Translations under genes and position numbers: made by a program | From: an uncultured Clostridia bacterium | Lineage (GTDB): Bacteria > Bacillota > Clostridia > Christensenellales > UBA3700 | NCBI GenBank assembly: GCA_946623205.1 | Contig: CAMOQV010000003.1 | Span: 1 to 35,453 of the forward strand | DNA: 35,453 nucleotides | Direction: 5' to 3' | Part shown: piece by piece, positions 8,828 to 18,090 of the stretch | Layout: the number at the start of each line of letters is the position of its first letter | How positions within the stretch are numbered: the first letter of the stretch is position 1 | Notes under the pieces: generated by a model | Told to the model about the DNA's origin: nothing | Database searches by the model: none | Seen by the model: the letters and a program-made list of their open reading frames with translations, nothing else

Positions 8828-9484
8828 ATGGCATGGGATAAAGAAACAGAACTTAAATTAAGACAAGTTATAAAAGATAGCGGTGTTAACCTATTAAAGG
8901 AAAACCTTGTTCAAGGAACATGGGGAAACACAGCTGCAAGACTTGATGAAGATCATATGTTAGTTACTCCAACAGGCTTAGACTACATTACTTTAACGCC
9001 AGAAGATATGCCAGTTGTTCAAATTTCTGATCCATCTATCTGGAGCGATGGCAAAAAGCCTACAAGTGAAAGAAAGATTCACGCAGCTATTATGGCAGCT
9101 AGACCAGAAATTAATGCTACAATTCACTCTCACCCAGTATATTGCTCAATCCTTGCTTCAGCAAGAATCGAACTTCCTGTAATGAGCGCTGAAATGGAAA
9201 AATTAGTTGGTGGACCAGCAAGAGTAGGTGCATATGGATTACCTGGAACAAAAGCTCTAAAGAAGGGTACAGTTGCAGCTATGGAAGGAAGAAATGCATG
9301 TTTCATGGCTAACCATGGTGTATTTTGTGCAGGTAAAGATATGGATGAAGCTTTTGAGATTATCCGTATTATGGAAAAGAGTTCATATGAATATATTAAA
9401 CAAATGACATTAAAGGCTACGGGCCAAAAGACATATTCAGATGAATTATTATTTGACTACTTTGTTTCAAAGTTTTCTAAATAA
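8828..9484 (+). CDS. Class II aldolase/adducin-family protein (fuculose-phosphate aldolase-like)
   Basis: GTWGNTAARL, PTGLDY, TSERKIHAAIM, ATIHSHPVYCS, FMANHGVFCAG; complete metal-ligand set. Confidence 0.88.
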   Translation: MAWDKETELKLRQVIKDSGVNLLKENLVQGTWGNTAARLDEDHMLVTPTGLDYITLTPEDMPVVQISDPSIWSDGKKPTSERKIHAAIMAARPEINATIHSHPVYCSILASARIELPVMSAEMEKLVGGPARVGAYGLPGTKALKKGTVAAMEGRNACFMANHGVFCAGKDMDEAFEIIRIMEKSSYEYIKQMTLKATGQKTYSDELLFDYFVSKFSK

Positions 9485-9888
9485 TGAGTTTTATTCCTGA
9501 AAATAAGCACGTTATAACAATATCTAAAGTACGAGAGATGAGCCCTCTCGTGCTTGCTTATATTGGGGATGCAGTTCATTCTCTATATTCAAGAGAAAAG
9601 TTTGCATTATCTACAACATATAAGCCTAATAAATTACACCTTTTGGTGTCGAATGAAGTTAAAGCAAAGGCTCAAGCTGAAAAAATTGAAGCTTTAATTG
9701 AGAAATTAACTCAAGAAGAAAAAGATATTTTTATGCGTGCAAGAAATACTCATGTTAATTCAATCGCTAAGAATGCTTCAAAAGGCGAATATCTTGAAGC
9801 AACAGGATTTGAAGCTGTAATTGGGTATTTATATCTAACAGGTCAAAACGAAAGATTAGAAGAGCTATTAGGCGATGAATCAAATTGA
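9484..9888 (+). CDS. mrnC: Mini-ribonuclease III (23S rRNA maturation)
   Basis: LVLAYIGDAVHSLYSREKF, LHLLVSNEVKAKAQ, RARNTHVNSIAKNASKGEYLEATGFEAVIGYLYLTGQ. Confidence 0.92.
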   Translation: MSFIPENKHVITISKVREMSPLVLAYIGDAVHSLYSREKFALSTTYKPNKLHLLVSNEVKAKAQAEKIEALIEKLTQEEKDIFMRARNTHVNSIAKNASKGEYLEATGFEAVIGYLYLTGQNERLEELLGDESN

Positions 9889-10438
9889 TAAAAACTATCT
9901 AAAGGTACATGAATTGCAGCAAGCTTCTTTGCCATATGACAAGGAGCTTACTACTTTAATTGTGTCACTAGAAAGTAGTATGCATAAAATCATAGATGAT
10001 ATGTCTATAGCAGATCCAAATTTAGTTGAAGATTTAATGCAAGAGGGAAGACTATCCGTTTGTAAGGCGCTAGCAGGCTATGTACCAAACGAAAACACAT
10101 CATTTTATACATTTGCTTATCAATGCATAAGAAACGGAATGTTGGACTATTTAAGAAAGCAAAATTCAAAAAAGAATATTGTTATATCACAAGCAGTTCC
10201 TTTAGATAATATTAATGAGAATGAAATTGAAGATCCACATATATCTTTAGAGGACGCTTTTGACAACAATAGTAAAATAGAAAAGTTAATGAGCGTATTA
10301 GATGATACGCAAAAAAAAATAGTCTCAATGTTGATTGAAGACTATTCATATGACCAGATGGCCAAGGTGTTAAATAAAAACACCAAATATATAGATAATT
10401 CAATTCAGAAAATTAAAAAGATTTGTAAGTCTATTTAA
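9875..10438 (+). CDS. sigH: Sigma-70 family RNA polymerase sigma factor, SigH-like
   Basis: Region 2 pattern (LVEDLMQEGRLSVCKALAGYVPNENTSFYTFAYQCIRNGMLDYLRKQN) and C-terminal HTH resembling the SigH KSIDNALQRVK pattern (TKYIDNSIQKIKK); overlaps mrnC by 14 nt. Confidence 0.75.
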   Translation: MNQIDKNYLKVHELQQASLPYDKELTTLIVSLESSMHKIIDDMSIADPNLVEDLMQEGRLSVCKALAGYVPNENTSFYTFAYQCIRNGMLDYLRKQNSKKNIVISQAVPLDNINENEIEDPHISLEDAFDNNSKIEKLMSVLDDTQKKIVSMLIEDYSYDQMAKVLNKNTKYIDNSIQKIKKICKSI

Positions 10439-11144
10439 TTCTTCTTCTAACTATTTCAGAACAGATAATTCCGCAAGCAACAGATGCATTTAAAGAATTA
10501 ACCTTTCCGAATTGAGGAATGGCTACAGTTTTGTCACAAAGAGACTTTGTTAAATGTTTTACGCCATCGCCTTCGTTACCAATTACAAGGGCAATATCGC
10601 CATCTAAATGAGCATTATAGATATTCTCTCCGTTCATATCTGCACAAACAACAGTTACGAAGTTATCTTTTAGCTTTCTAATTACATCATTTATGTTGTT
10701 AACCATAGCGATTTTAACATATGATGTTGCGCCTGCTGAAACTTTAATAACAGTAGAGTTAACAGTTGCGGCACGTTTGTTAGGAATGATGATACCATCA
10801 ACTCCTAAACATTCACCAACTCTTATAATGCTTCCAAGATTATGAGGATCTTCGATGTTGTCTAATAGTAATACAAACAATGGTCCATCTTTCTTATTTA
10901 ATATGTCATCAACCGATGCATATTTGAAGTTTTCAGCATAAGCAATAAGACCTTGATGGTGCTTTGTTTCGCTTATACTATCTAATCTTGGTTTATCTAA
11001 AAAGTCGATACGTATGCCTTTTTGACGTGCAATATCTATAATTGATTGCAAATCGTGCGCACCTTTTTGTACGCACAATTTGGTTATTGTTGTATTTTCG
11101 CTAGATAGCGCTTCTTTTATTGGGTTTCTTCCTTCTATTTGCAT
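10431..11144 (-). CDS. rlmB: 23S rRNA (guanosine-2'-O)-methyltransferase RlmB (SPOUT)
   Basis: IEGRNPIKEAL, LDNIEDPHNLGSIIRVGECLGVDGIIIP, GNEGDGVKHLTKSLCDKTVAIPQFGKVNSLNASVACGI. Start refined from 11192 to ATG 11144 because the longer start overlaps the upstream gene. Confidence 0.93.
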   Translation of the reverse strand: MQIEGRNPIKEALSSENTTITKLCVQKGAHDLQSIIDIARQKGIRIDFLDKPRLDSISETKHHQGLIAYAENFKYASVDDILNKKDGPLFVLLLDNIEDPHNLGSIIRVGECLGVDGIIIPNKRAATVNSTVIKVSAGATSYVKIAMVNNINDVIRKLKDNFVTVVCADMNGENIYNAHLDGDIALVIGNEGDGVKHLTKSLCDKTVAIPQFGKVNSLNASVACGIICSEIVRRRIK

Positions 11145-11148
11145 AATA

Positions 11149-12498
11149 CTAATTCTTAAAACTATGTAATGGTGCTGGAATACGTCCGCCACGATTAATG
11201 AATTTAGCAGGTGATGCTGTATTGATATTCAATATTGGAGCACGACCAAGTAGACCGCCAAATTCGGCATATTCGCCAGCTTTCTTTCCGTATACAGGAA
11301 TAACTCTTACAGCAGTTGTTTTTTGGTTTACAACGCCGATAGCAATCTCATCTGCGATTATAGCAGACAATACTTCAGCAGATGTATCTCCAGGAACAGC
11401 AAACATATCTAATCCTACAGAGCATACAGCTGTCATTGCTTCAAGTTTTTCCAAAGTTAAACATCCACTTTCAACGCCGTGAATCATACCTATATCTTCA
11501 GATACAGGAATAAAAGCTCCGCTTAGTCCACCTACAGATGAACAAGCCATAATGCCACCTTTCTTTACTGCATCGTTTAACATTGCAAGTGTTGCTGTTG
11601 TACCAAACCCACCAACTTGTTCAAGACCAATTTCCTCAAGAATATGAGCAACTGAATCTCCTACAACTGGAGTTGGAGCTAAAGATAAATCTACAATACC
11701 TGTGCTTGCGTTTAAGCGTCTAGATGCTTCTTTTGCAACTAATTGACCAACTCTAGTTATTTTGAATGCTGTTTGTTTAATGCATTCAGCAACTTGAGTT
11801 AAATCTCCATCTACAGATTCAAGGGCAGTCTTTACAACACCTGGTCCAGATACGCCAACGTTTACAACTGTATCGCCTTCGCCGGTTCCTAAGAAAGCGC
11901 CTGCCATAAATGGGTTATCTTCTACGGCATTTGCAAATACAACAAGCTTTGCGCATCCGATAGAATCATTATCTTTTGTTAGATAAGCAGTATCTTTAAT
12001 AACTTGTCCCATAAGCTTTATTGCATCCATATTGATGCCAGCTTTTGTTGTTGCTACATTGATTGAAGAACATATTTTAGAAGTTGCAGCAAGAGCTTGA
12101 GGGATAGATAAAATGAACTCTTTTTCATATGGAGTCATTTCTTTATGAACTAACGCTGAATATCCGCCTAGGAAGTCAATACCAATTTCGTTTGCTGCTT
12201 TATCTAATACTTTGATTAATTCAAGATGCCCCTTTGATGCTGCAGCAATTAAGCTTATTGGAGTAACTGATACTCTCTTGTTTACGATTGGTACGCCAAT
12301 TTCATTTGAAATATCTTGACCGATTTTAACTAAGTCTTTTGCTTTATACATAATTTTGTCATAGACTTTATCGCAAGTTCTCTTCTTGTCGTCTGTGATG
12401 CAATCAAATAAAGATATTCCAAGCGTAATAGTTCTCACATCAAGATGTTGATGAGAGACCATGTTTATTGTTTCAATTATTTCGTTACTAGAATACAT
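11149..12498 (-). CDS. DUF711 / UPF0210 (PFL-like) family protein
   Basis: [59 protein letters not shown]; follows an ACT-domain gene as in the common UPF0237-UPF0210 pair. Confidence 0.88.
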   Translation of the reverse strand: MYSSNEIIETINMVSHQHLDVRTITLGISLFDCITDDKKRTCDKVYDKIMYKAKDLVKIGQDISNEIGVPIVNKRVSVTPISLIAAASKGHLELIKVLDKAANEIGIDFLGGYSALVHKEMTPYEKEFILSIPQALAATSKICSSINVATTKAGINMDAIKLMGQVIKDTAYLTKDNDSIGCAKLVVFANAVEDNPFMAGAFLGTGEGDTVVNVGVSGPGVVKTALESVDGDLTQVAECIKQTAFKITRVGQLVAKEASRRLNASTGIVDLSLAPTPVVGDSVAHILEEIGLEQVGGFGTTATLAMLNDAVKKGGIMACSSVGGLSGAFIPVSEDIGMIHGVESGCLTLEKLEAMTAVCSVGLDMFAVPGDTSAEVLSAIIADEIAIGVVNQKTTAVRVIPVYGKKAGEYAEFGGLLGRAPILNINTASPAKFINRGGRIPAPLHSFKN

Positions 12499-12506
12499 GA
12501 TATCCT

Positions 12507-12797
12507 CTATAGTTTGTTCTCAGTTGTTGTTACTTGGTGCATGCTATCAAAGATAGATTGAAGTTGAATATGAATTTCAACTGCATTGTCTTGTCCAAGT
12601 TTATCTAGATTCTTTGCAATCTCGTTGAATTTTAACTTTGAATCAGAAAAATCAACGGCCATGATCATTGTGAAATATTCTTGCATAATTGTTTGAGAAA
12701 TATTCTCAATATTGATATCCATCTCATATAGAGCAGTAGATACCTTCGCAATGATACCTTTTTTGTCTTTACCAATTACAGAAACTATTGCTTTCAT
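12507..12797 (-). CDS. ACT-domain protein (UPF0237 family)
   Basis: [46 protein letters not shown]. Confidence 0.88.
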   Translation of the reverse strand: MKAIVSVIGKDKKGIIAKVSTALYEMDINIENISQTIMQEYFTMIMAVDFSDSKLKFNEIAKNLDKLGQDNAVEIHIQLQSIFDSMHQVTTTENKL

Positions 12798-12808
12798 TTT
12801 TACCTCTC

Positions 12809-12988
12809 TTAGTCTTCGTTTTCTTCTGCAATTCTATGAGTTCTAATATAAGCCTTTGCGCAAGGATATTGTGCTTCATGTTTGCATTTTGCACAATGTG
12901 GGAATGTTCCACACATATCTTTACCTGTTTGCTCAGATAAAACCCATTTTTGCTTGTCCAATTTTGCTTGTCTAACACTGTTCTTCAT
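12809..12988 (-). CDS. Small Cys-containing protein, 59 aa, putative metal-binding; absent from the ORF track
   Basis: Reverse strand reads MKNSVRQAKLDKQKWVLSEQTGKDMCGTFPHCAKCKHEAQYPCAKAYIRTHRIAEENED*; AAAAGGAG RBS upstream; fits between lepB stop (13007) and ACT gene start (12797). Confidence 0.75.
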   Translation of the reverse strand: MKNSVRQAKLDKQKWVLSEQTGKDMCGTFPHCAKCKHEAQYPCAKAYIRTHRIAEENED

Positions 12989-13006
12989 AAGTACTCTCTC
13001 CTTTTG

Positions 13007-13564
13007 TTAGTATCCAAATAAATATTTTCCTATTAATTGCGTCTTGTCTATTGAGCCATATCTATGGCTATCATTTGAGTTTGTTCTATTGTCGCCCAAA
13101 ACGAATAATTTATCTTCCTCAACAAGATAACCTTCGCTAGAGCAAAGACCACTCTTTACATCAGCTCTAATGTTTGGATCTTCAATATAGTATTTTGTAT
13201 ATTCACAACTTACATAATCTTCGACTAATTTTACGCCATTTCTATAATATGCAAGTTCGTCTGCATCGAATCTGATCCTATCACCAGGAAGTCCGATGAC
13301 TCTTTTTATGATGTTTCTTTCATCATCTTTTTTGAAGACAATAATATCTCCGTATGTATAGTTATACCATGCAGTAAGCAATATTATGTGCTCGCCATCG
13401 TAAAGTGTGTTGTTCATAGATGGACCATTTACTGTCATTGGCGTCCATAAAAATGTCATAGAAATTAATACAAATGCCAATATAGCTATTACAACAATTA
13501 GCGTAATGTTGATGGCTTTTATAGTCTTAGATGCAGTTTCTTGATTGCCATTGTATATTTCCAT
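13007..13564 (-). CDS. lepB: Signal peptidase I
   Basis: N-terminal TM, VNGPSMNNTLYDGE (Ser box), NIIKRVIGLPGDRI (Lys box), KLFVLGDNRTNSNDSHRYGSI. Start at ATG 13564 preferred, 2 nt after the upstream stop; ATG 13576 also possible. Confidence 0.92.
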   Translation of the reverse strand: MEIYNGNQETASKTIKAINITLIVVIAILAFVLISMTFLWTPMTVNGPSMNNTLYDGEHIILLTAWYNYTYGDIIVFKKDDERNIIKRVIGLPGDRIRFDADELAYYRNGVKLVEDYVSCEYTKYYIEDPNIRADVKSGLCSSEGYLVEEDKLFVLGDNRTNSNDSHRYGSIDKTQLIGKYLFGY

Positions 13565-13566
13565 GT

Positions 13567-15243
13567 CTATACCCATATAATATTGTTTAGCAAAACGTTG
13601 TTTGCGTTTTGGAAAGACAATTTCTTTACATCTCTCCAACTCTTAAGTGGAATTCTGTTTTCATCTTTAAAATCTGAAAGTTTCAAAGAGATCTTCTTCC
13701 AAGAAGGAGAGTCTATGTGTATTGTTGATGTGTATTTCACATATTTTCCATATGTACCAGATACTACTTCAACAACTAAGTCTCTTGGTGTTTTTGAATA
13801 TGCATCAAACTGTAATAAGTTTTGTGACACACTCTTTAATTTATATTCGCCGATAGAATATGTAGTTAGGTTACCTTTTTCGCAAGTTAGACCAGATAAG
13901 TTAAGTGGACCTACTACAATTTGAGGTTCATAGAAGTTGAACATTGAATCGACAATCTCGACAATCCAACCATCTATTCCCATATTCTTTTCGAAAATGA
14001 TTCTAGATTTTTTGACTGGTAGTCTTTGTATTATTTCTTCATCCGGAATAGATAAATCTTTTTGGATTGAAGATAAAGAAATACCGTTTTTGTAGTTTAC
14101 TGTCACGTATGCAAAGATAGTTTGTGTTTCTTCGTAAATTGGTATTTGCACTTTCAAATTGTTTAGAGAAGTGAAACTTGATGACCAACTACGAAGAGTA
14201 CTATCTAATTCGTCGTAACTGTAATTTATAATGACATCGTCAATTTCCATTGTGTTATCTACGCTTATTGATGCGATGACAACACCTGTTTTATCTAGTT
14301 TTATATCTATCTCAGGATTCTTTGGCAATTTGTTTCCTTTTATTAGATTGCTAGTCCAGCCGTATAAAAGGCTTCTAGCCCTAAATGAAACAGAATCGCT
14401 AAGTCCCATCAAAACGCTTAAACTAAAAGGAACTTTGTTGTCCTTTAAGATAGCCATTGAATCTTGTATTCTATCTAAACTAGTGATAGAGCAGTTTGTA
14501 GTTGTGACGCAAAGTGTAGGGCACTTAATAAACTTAAGATATGATTCTGTTGCACAGCCCGCAAACCATCTCTTTCTTTCGTCATCTATTGGCATGTGAA
14601 TGTTCTGTGCAAGTTTAGGGTAGTTTCTGTAATCCTTCCATCCTAAGTTTAAAAAAGATGCAACAGCATTAACTCTTTTATCAATAGCTGCAACTTGCAA
14701 AGCTATGTCAGCACCTGTTTTGTAACCAGATAGGATGATTTTGCAATCACTACCACGAAGTTGCTTAACAAGGTTGATGACCTTCATACAAACCTTATCC
14801 CATACAAAATATGTGGTGTCTTTTGCGGTTGGATTAGCCTTAGTTAAATGCTCTTTCGCTTGAGAGAAATTAGCATAAGAAATGCTATCTGGGTAAATAG
14901 TGTAGTTAGTGTGTTTTTGAGTCTTTCCAATGTAGTCGAATGTAAATACACCATAGCCTGCAATCGCATAAGCTTTAAGGTTGTCTATTGAGAATGTTTG
15001 GTCCATCACATCGTTTATAAAAACGATGTTAGCATTGTTATTCACTTGCTTTGGCATATATCCATAGACGAATATTCTAGTATATGAATCACCATACTTG
15101 TCGCCATTAATGTGTGCTGCAACAATGTAGTAGTTTTCTTCTTCTTTGAATTGCAAATATGAAGGTCTCAATGGCTCTGAATATGGGTCATAGTCTTTCC
15201 ATAGTTGCGTAGGTGCTAAAATATTATTCTCGGACGTGCTCAT
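13567..15243 (-). CDS. Alpha/beta-hydrolase-like (acetyl-xylan-esterase-like) protein with degenerate catalytic motifs and C-terminal CBM-like beta-sandwich
   Basis: YAIAGYGVFTFDYIGKT..., LSGYKTGADIALQVAAID at the nucleophile elbow, C-terminal SWKKISLKLSDFKDENRIPLKSWRDVKKLSF. Start refined from 15366 to ATG 15243 because a promoter lies just upstream of it. Confidence 0.6.
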   Translation of the reverse strand: MSTSENNILAPTQLWKDYDPYSEPLRPSYLQFKEEENYYIVAAHINGDKYGDSYTRIFVYGYMPKQVNNNANIVFINDVMDQTFSIDNLKAYAIAGYGVFTFDYIGKTQKHTNYTIYPDSISYANFSQAKEHLTKANPTAKDTTYFVWDKVCMKVINLVKQLRGSDCKIILSGYKTGADIALQVAAIDKRVNAVASFLNLGWKDYRNYPKLAQNIHMPIDDERKRWFAGCATESYLKFIKCPTLCVTTTNCSITSLDRIQDSMAILKDNKVPFSLSVLMGLSDSVSFRARSLLYGWTSNLIKGNKLPKNPEIDIKLDKTGVVIASISVDNTMEIDDVIINYSYDELDSTLRSWSSSFTSLNNLKVQIPIYEETQTIFAYVTVNYKNGISLSSIQKDLSIPDEEIIQRLPVKKSRIIFEKNMGIDGWIVEIVDSMFNFYEPQIVVGPLNLSGLTCEKGNLTTYSIGEYKLKSVSQNLLQFDAYSKTPRDLVVEVVSGTYGKYVKYTSTIHIDSPSWKKISLKLSDFKDENRIPLKSWRDVKKLSFQNANNVLLNNIIWV

Positions 15244-15250
15244 TGCATAT

Positions 15251-15279
15251 ATTATAATATGGGTTAAGGGTAGTTGCAA
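15251..15279 (-). promoter_or_regulatory. Putative promoter: TTGCAA (15279..15274), 17 nt, TATAAT (15256..15251)
   Basis: Perfect -10 about 7 nt upstream of ATG 15243, implying a leaderless transcript; TGTTGCA direct repeats flank the -35. Confidence 0.55.
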
Positions 15280-15376
15280 CAGAATGCAACAACATTTTTT
15301 GTACTTTTTCACAATATTGTCACACCTGTTGTTTTGATGGCATTTTGACGGGTTGTCACAGTCCAAAAATCAAATA

Positions 15377-15405
15377 TTGATAATATGCACGAAATAGAAT
15401 ATAAT
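15377..15405 (+). promoter_or_regulatory. Promoter: TTGATA (15377-15382), 17 nt, TATAAT (15400-15405)
   Basis: Near-consensus hexamers at optimal spacing; places the TSS downstream of the 15385 ORF start. Confidence 0.7.
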
Positions 15406-15432
15406 AATATGCGAATCAAAAAGGTTGGCGTC

Positions 15433-16113
15433 ATGAAAGTTTGCAAAAAATGTCAGAAAGAGTTTAACGATAATTTAACTTTTTGTCCGTTCTGTGGAGC
15501 AGAAAATGCGGATAAAAAATTGACATATTTTGAAAAGAAAACAGCTAAAGAGCAAGACAAAGAATTTATTATTTCAAAGGCATCAATCCAAGATGAAGAT
15601 GCAAAGAACGCTAAAGAGATCTCTGCGGATAATTTGACTGTTAAATTAGTTACACCGTTAAAGAAAGCAAAACTATTATCTATCTTGAAAATCGCATCAT
15701 CAGCAATCGCATTGGTAATGTTGTTAGTGATAGGCTTTTTAGTTGCAAATATGGACATAAACAAAAACATCAAATTATTCACGATAATGGGCGCATTTTT
15801 GCTTGTTGCAGTATGTGGTTCGTTGTTGATTTCAGAAATATATGTAATGCTTGCAATAAAGAAAATTGAGAGCGAAGATTTTTCATTAAGAAAAATCTAT
15901 TATATGCTTGGCCCAGTATTTTGTTATGGGAATAATGTATATGAAATAAATACAAATATGCAATGTGATGATTGCAATGAAAAGATGCATGTTGAGTTAA
16001 AAGATGATGACGTGTATTTAGTATGCAATAAAAACAGAGAGCATATATGCAAAATTACAAAAGATAACTATATCTTATACTTAAAAGACAAATTGAGTAT
16101 AAATAATAATTGA
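15433..16113 (+). CDS. Zinc-ribbon membrane protein of unknown function
   Basis: MKVCKKCQKEFNDNLTFCPFCGAEN zinc ribbon, two hydrophobic TM segments, then a C-terminal MQCDDCNEK...LVCNKNREHIC Cys cluster. Start refined from 15385 to 15433 with AAAAAGG RBS. Confidence 0.7.
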   Translation: MKVCKKCQKEFNDNLTFCPFCGAENADKKLTYFEKKTAKEQDKEFIISKASIQDEDAKNAKEISADNLTVKLVTPLKKAKLLSILKIASSAIALVMLLVIGFLVANMDINKNIKLFTIMGAFLLVAVCGSLLISEIYVMLAIKKIESEDFSLRKIYYMLGPVFCYGNNVYEINTNMQCDDCNEKMHVELKDDDVYLVCNKNREHICKITKDNYILYLKDKLSINNN

Positions 16114-16121
16114 GATATAAT
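16093..16121 (+). promoter_or_regulatory. Promoter of two-component system: TTGAGT (16093-16098), 17 nt, TATAAT (16116-16121)
   Basis: Near-consensus hexamers at optimal spacing, overlapping the end of the upstream gene. Confidence 0.65.
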
Positions 16122-16139
16122 AAAACTTAGAGGTGCGTT

Positions 16140-16820
16140 ATGAAATTTTTAGTTATTGAAGACAATGTTACATTAAATCAAAACATTAGAGACGTTTTGC
16201 AAAAGTTAGGTGATAGCGATAGCGCGTTTGACGGAGAAGAAGGTCTATATATGGCTGAGCACGGATCATATGATTTAATCGTGCTAGATTTAATGCTTCC
16301 AAGACTAAATGGTTTAGAACTATTAACTAGATTGAGAAAAACTAGTGTTGCACCAGTTATTATCCTTACAGCTTTAGATAGCACCGACAAGAAGATTGAA
16401 GGCTTAAAATTAGGTGCAGATGACTATATGTCAAAGCCTTTTGAAAACGATGAATTGCTAGCAAGAGTTGAAGCAGTTTTGAGAAGATATAACAACAATT
16501 TCAATACTAAATATGTTTATAAAAATATCGAACTTGATTATATCGGAAAGATTTTAAAAATTGATGGCGAGTATGTTAAACTAGCTGGAAAAATGTACGA
16601 TATAGTTGAATATTTAATAAGAAATAGAAATATGATTATTTCTAAGGAACAATTATTCAATAGAATTTGGGGATATAATTCAGATACTATTGTTACAGTT
16701 ACAGAAGTATATGTAAGTAACCTTAGAAAGATTCTTGAAAAATATGACGCAAAGAAATACCTAAAGACAATTAAGAATATTGGGTATATGTGGAGCGACA
16801 AAGAAGATAATGAGAATTAA
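16140..16820 (+). CDS. OmpR-family response regulator
   Basis: Receiver domain (IEDN, DLIVLDLMLPRLNG, LTA, DDYMSKPF) and wHTH (VTVTEVYVSNLRKILEK). Confidence 0.95.
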   Translation: MKFLVIEDNVTLNQNIRDVLQKLGDSDSAFDGEEGLYMAEHGSYDLIVLDLMLPRLNGLELLTRLRKTSVAPVIILTALDSTDKKIEGLKLGADDYMSKPFENDELLARVEAVLRRYNNNFNTKYVYKNIELDYIGKILKIDGEYVKLAGKMYDIVEYLIRNRNMIISKEQLFNRIWGYNSDTIVTVTEVYVSNLRKILEKYDAKKYLKTIKNIGYMWSDKEDNEN

Positions 16821-18090
16821 CGATTTATACAGTCGTGCGGAAACAGAAAAGCAGTCAAGAAGATTGTTGGCGATTAGTATCATAGCGCCAACAATTTTGC
16901 TAATTATGGTTGTCGTAATGGCCGTATTTACAGCAACCAACGCGATTAAGGCAAAACAGACAAGACAACTAGATGTCATTTCTGAAACAGCCGCCGCAGG
17001 AAGATTGTGGGACCCAGATAAAAGTAGGCCACAAAACCTTGCCGCCGTTGGAAGTAAAATTTTCTATTATGATCAAAAAGATGCTGGCTACAAGCCAAAG
17101 TCGCCTGTCGATGAAGGGTTTGCTCAAGTATATGATGCAAGTTTAAATAATACACAAGTTGAAATAAATGGCGTAACTTATAAATGCAAAGCTGGCGATG
17201 TCGCTGGAAATAGTTATGGACTTTACAAATATATTGTGTATTTGGATATTCAAGAAGACATAAGGACCACGCAAACGTTTATATGGACGTCAGTTTTAAT
17301 ATTCGTAATGGCGTTTGTTATTTTGTTTGCTGTGACATATGCACTTGTTATGTTGCAGATGAAAGTGTACGAAAGATCTTTAAATAGAAACAATAGATTG
17401 ATTTCAGATATTTCTCATGAATTTAATACACCACTAGCCATTATTAAGTCGTCTATGGCTCAAGTTTTGGCGGATCCCGATGCAAAAATTGAAGATAAGT
17501 CAGAATCTCTTGTAACGGTTACTCATGAGGCGGGTAGATTGAGTAGAATGGTTAAAGATATGCTTGTTTTGTCTAGATCTGACAACGAAAGAATGATTAT
17601 TGAGAAAACTAACTGCGATATAACTGCAATTGTTAAAGAAGTTGTTGAGCCATTCCAAATGATGTGTGAGCTTAGCAATAAAGAAATGATATTGGAAATA
17701 GAAGAGGAAGTTAATAGTAGAACAGACGCGGATAAATTGCGTCAAGCTTTGATTATTTTATTGGATAATGCAACAAAGTATACAAAGGAAGGAGAATCTA
17801 TAACAGTAAGCCTATATACTACTTTCAGCAAATATATTCTTGAGGTTGCAGATACAGGCGATGGTGTTCCAGATAAGGATTTACAAAACATCTTTGAGAG
17901 ATTCTATAGAACGGATAAATCAAGAACTTCAGAGACTGGAGGATCAGGCCTTGGACTATCTATTGTGAAGGCAATCATGATTGCTTTGAAGGGAAAAGTA
18001 TATGCAATGCATAATGATCCAAAGGGATTGAGGATAGTTTTAGAGTTCCAAAAAGAAAAATTTACACAAAATTTACAAAGCGAGAAGTAG
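16810..18090 (+). CDS. Membrane sensor histidine kinase
   Basis: Two TM helices flanking a ~110-aa external domain, H box SDISHEFNTPLAII, N box LIILLDNATKYT, G boxes ADTGDGVPDKD and GGSGLGLSIV. Start refined to ATG 16810, overlapping the regulator stop. Confidence 0.93.
   Translation: MRINDLYSRAETEKQSRRLLAISIIAPTILLIMVVVMAVFTATNAIKAKQTRQLDVISETAAAGRLWDPDKSRPQNLAAVGSKIFYYDQKDAGYKPKSPVDEGFAQVYDASLNNTQVEINGVTYKCKAGDVAGNSYGLYKYIVYLDIQEDIRTTQTFIWTSVLIFVMAFVILFAVTYALVMLQMKVYERSLNRNNRLISDISHEFNTPLAIIKSSMAQVLADPDAKIEDKSESLVTVTHEAGRLSRMVKDMLVLSRSDNERMIIEKTNCDITAIVKEVVEPFQMMCELSNKEMILEIEEEVNSRTDADKLRQALIILLDNATKYTKEGESITVSLYTTFSKYILEVADTGDGVPDKDLQNIFERFYRTDKSRTSETGGSGLGLSIVKAIMIALKGKVYAMHNDPKGLRIVLEFQKEKFTQNLQSEK

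Noticed and set aside
12769-12978. 69-aa minus-strand ORF MLDKQNWTSKNGFYLSKQV...
   Set aside because: Wrong frame: the overlapping 59-aa frame (12809..12988) has a better RBS, a Cys motif and fits between neighbours without overlapping the ACT gene.
13541-13924. 127-aa plus-strand ORF over the lepB/pseudo-esterase junction
   Set aside because: Antisense to two genes with coherent protein features; no RBS or domain evidence.
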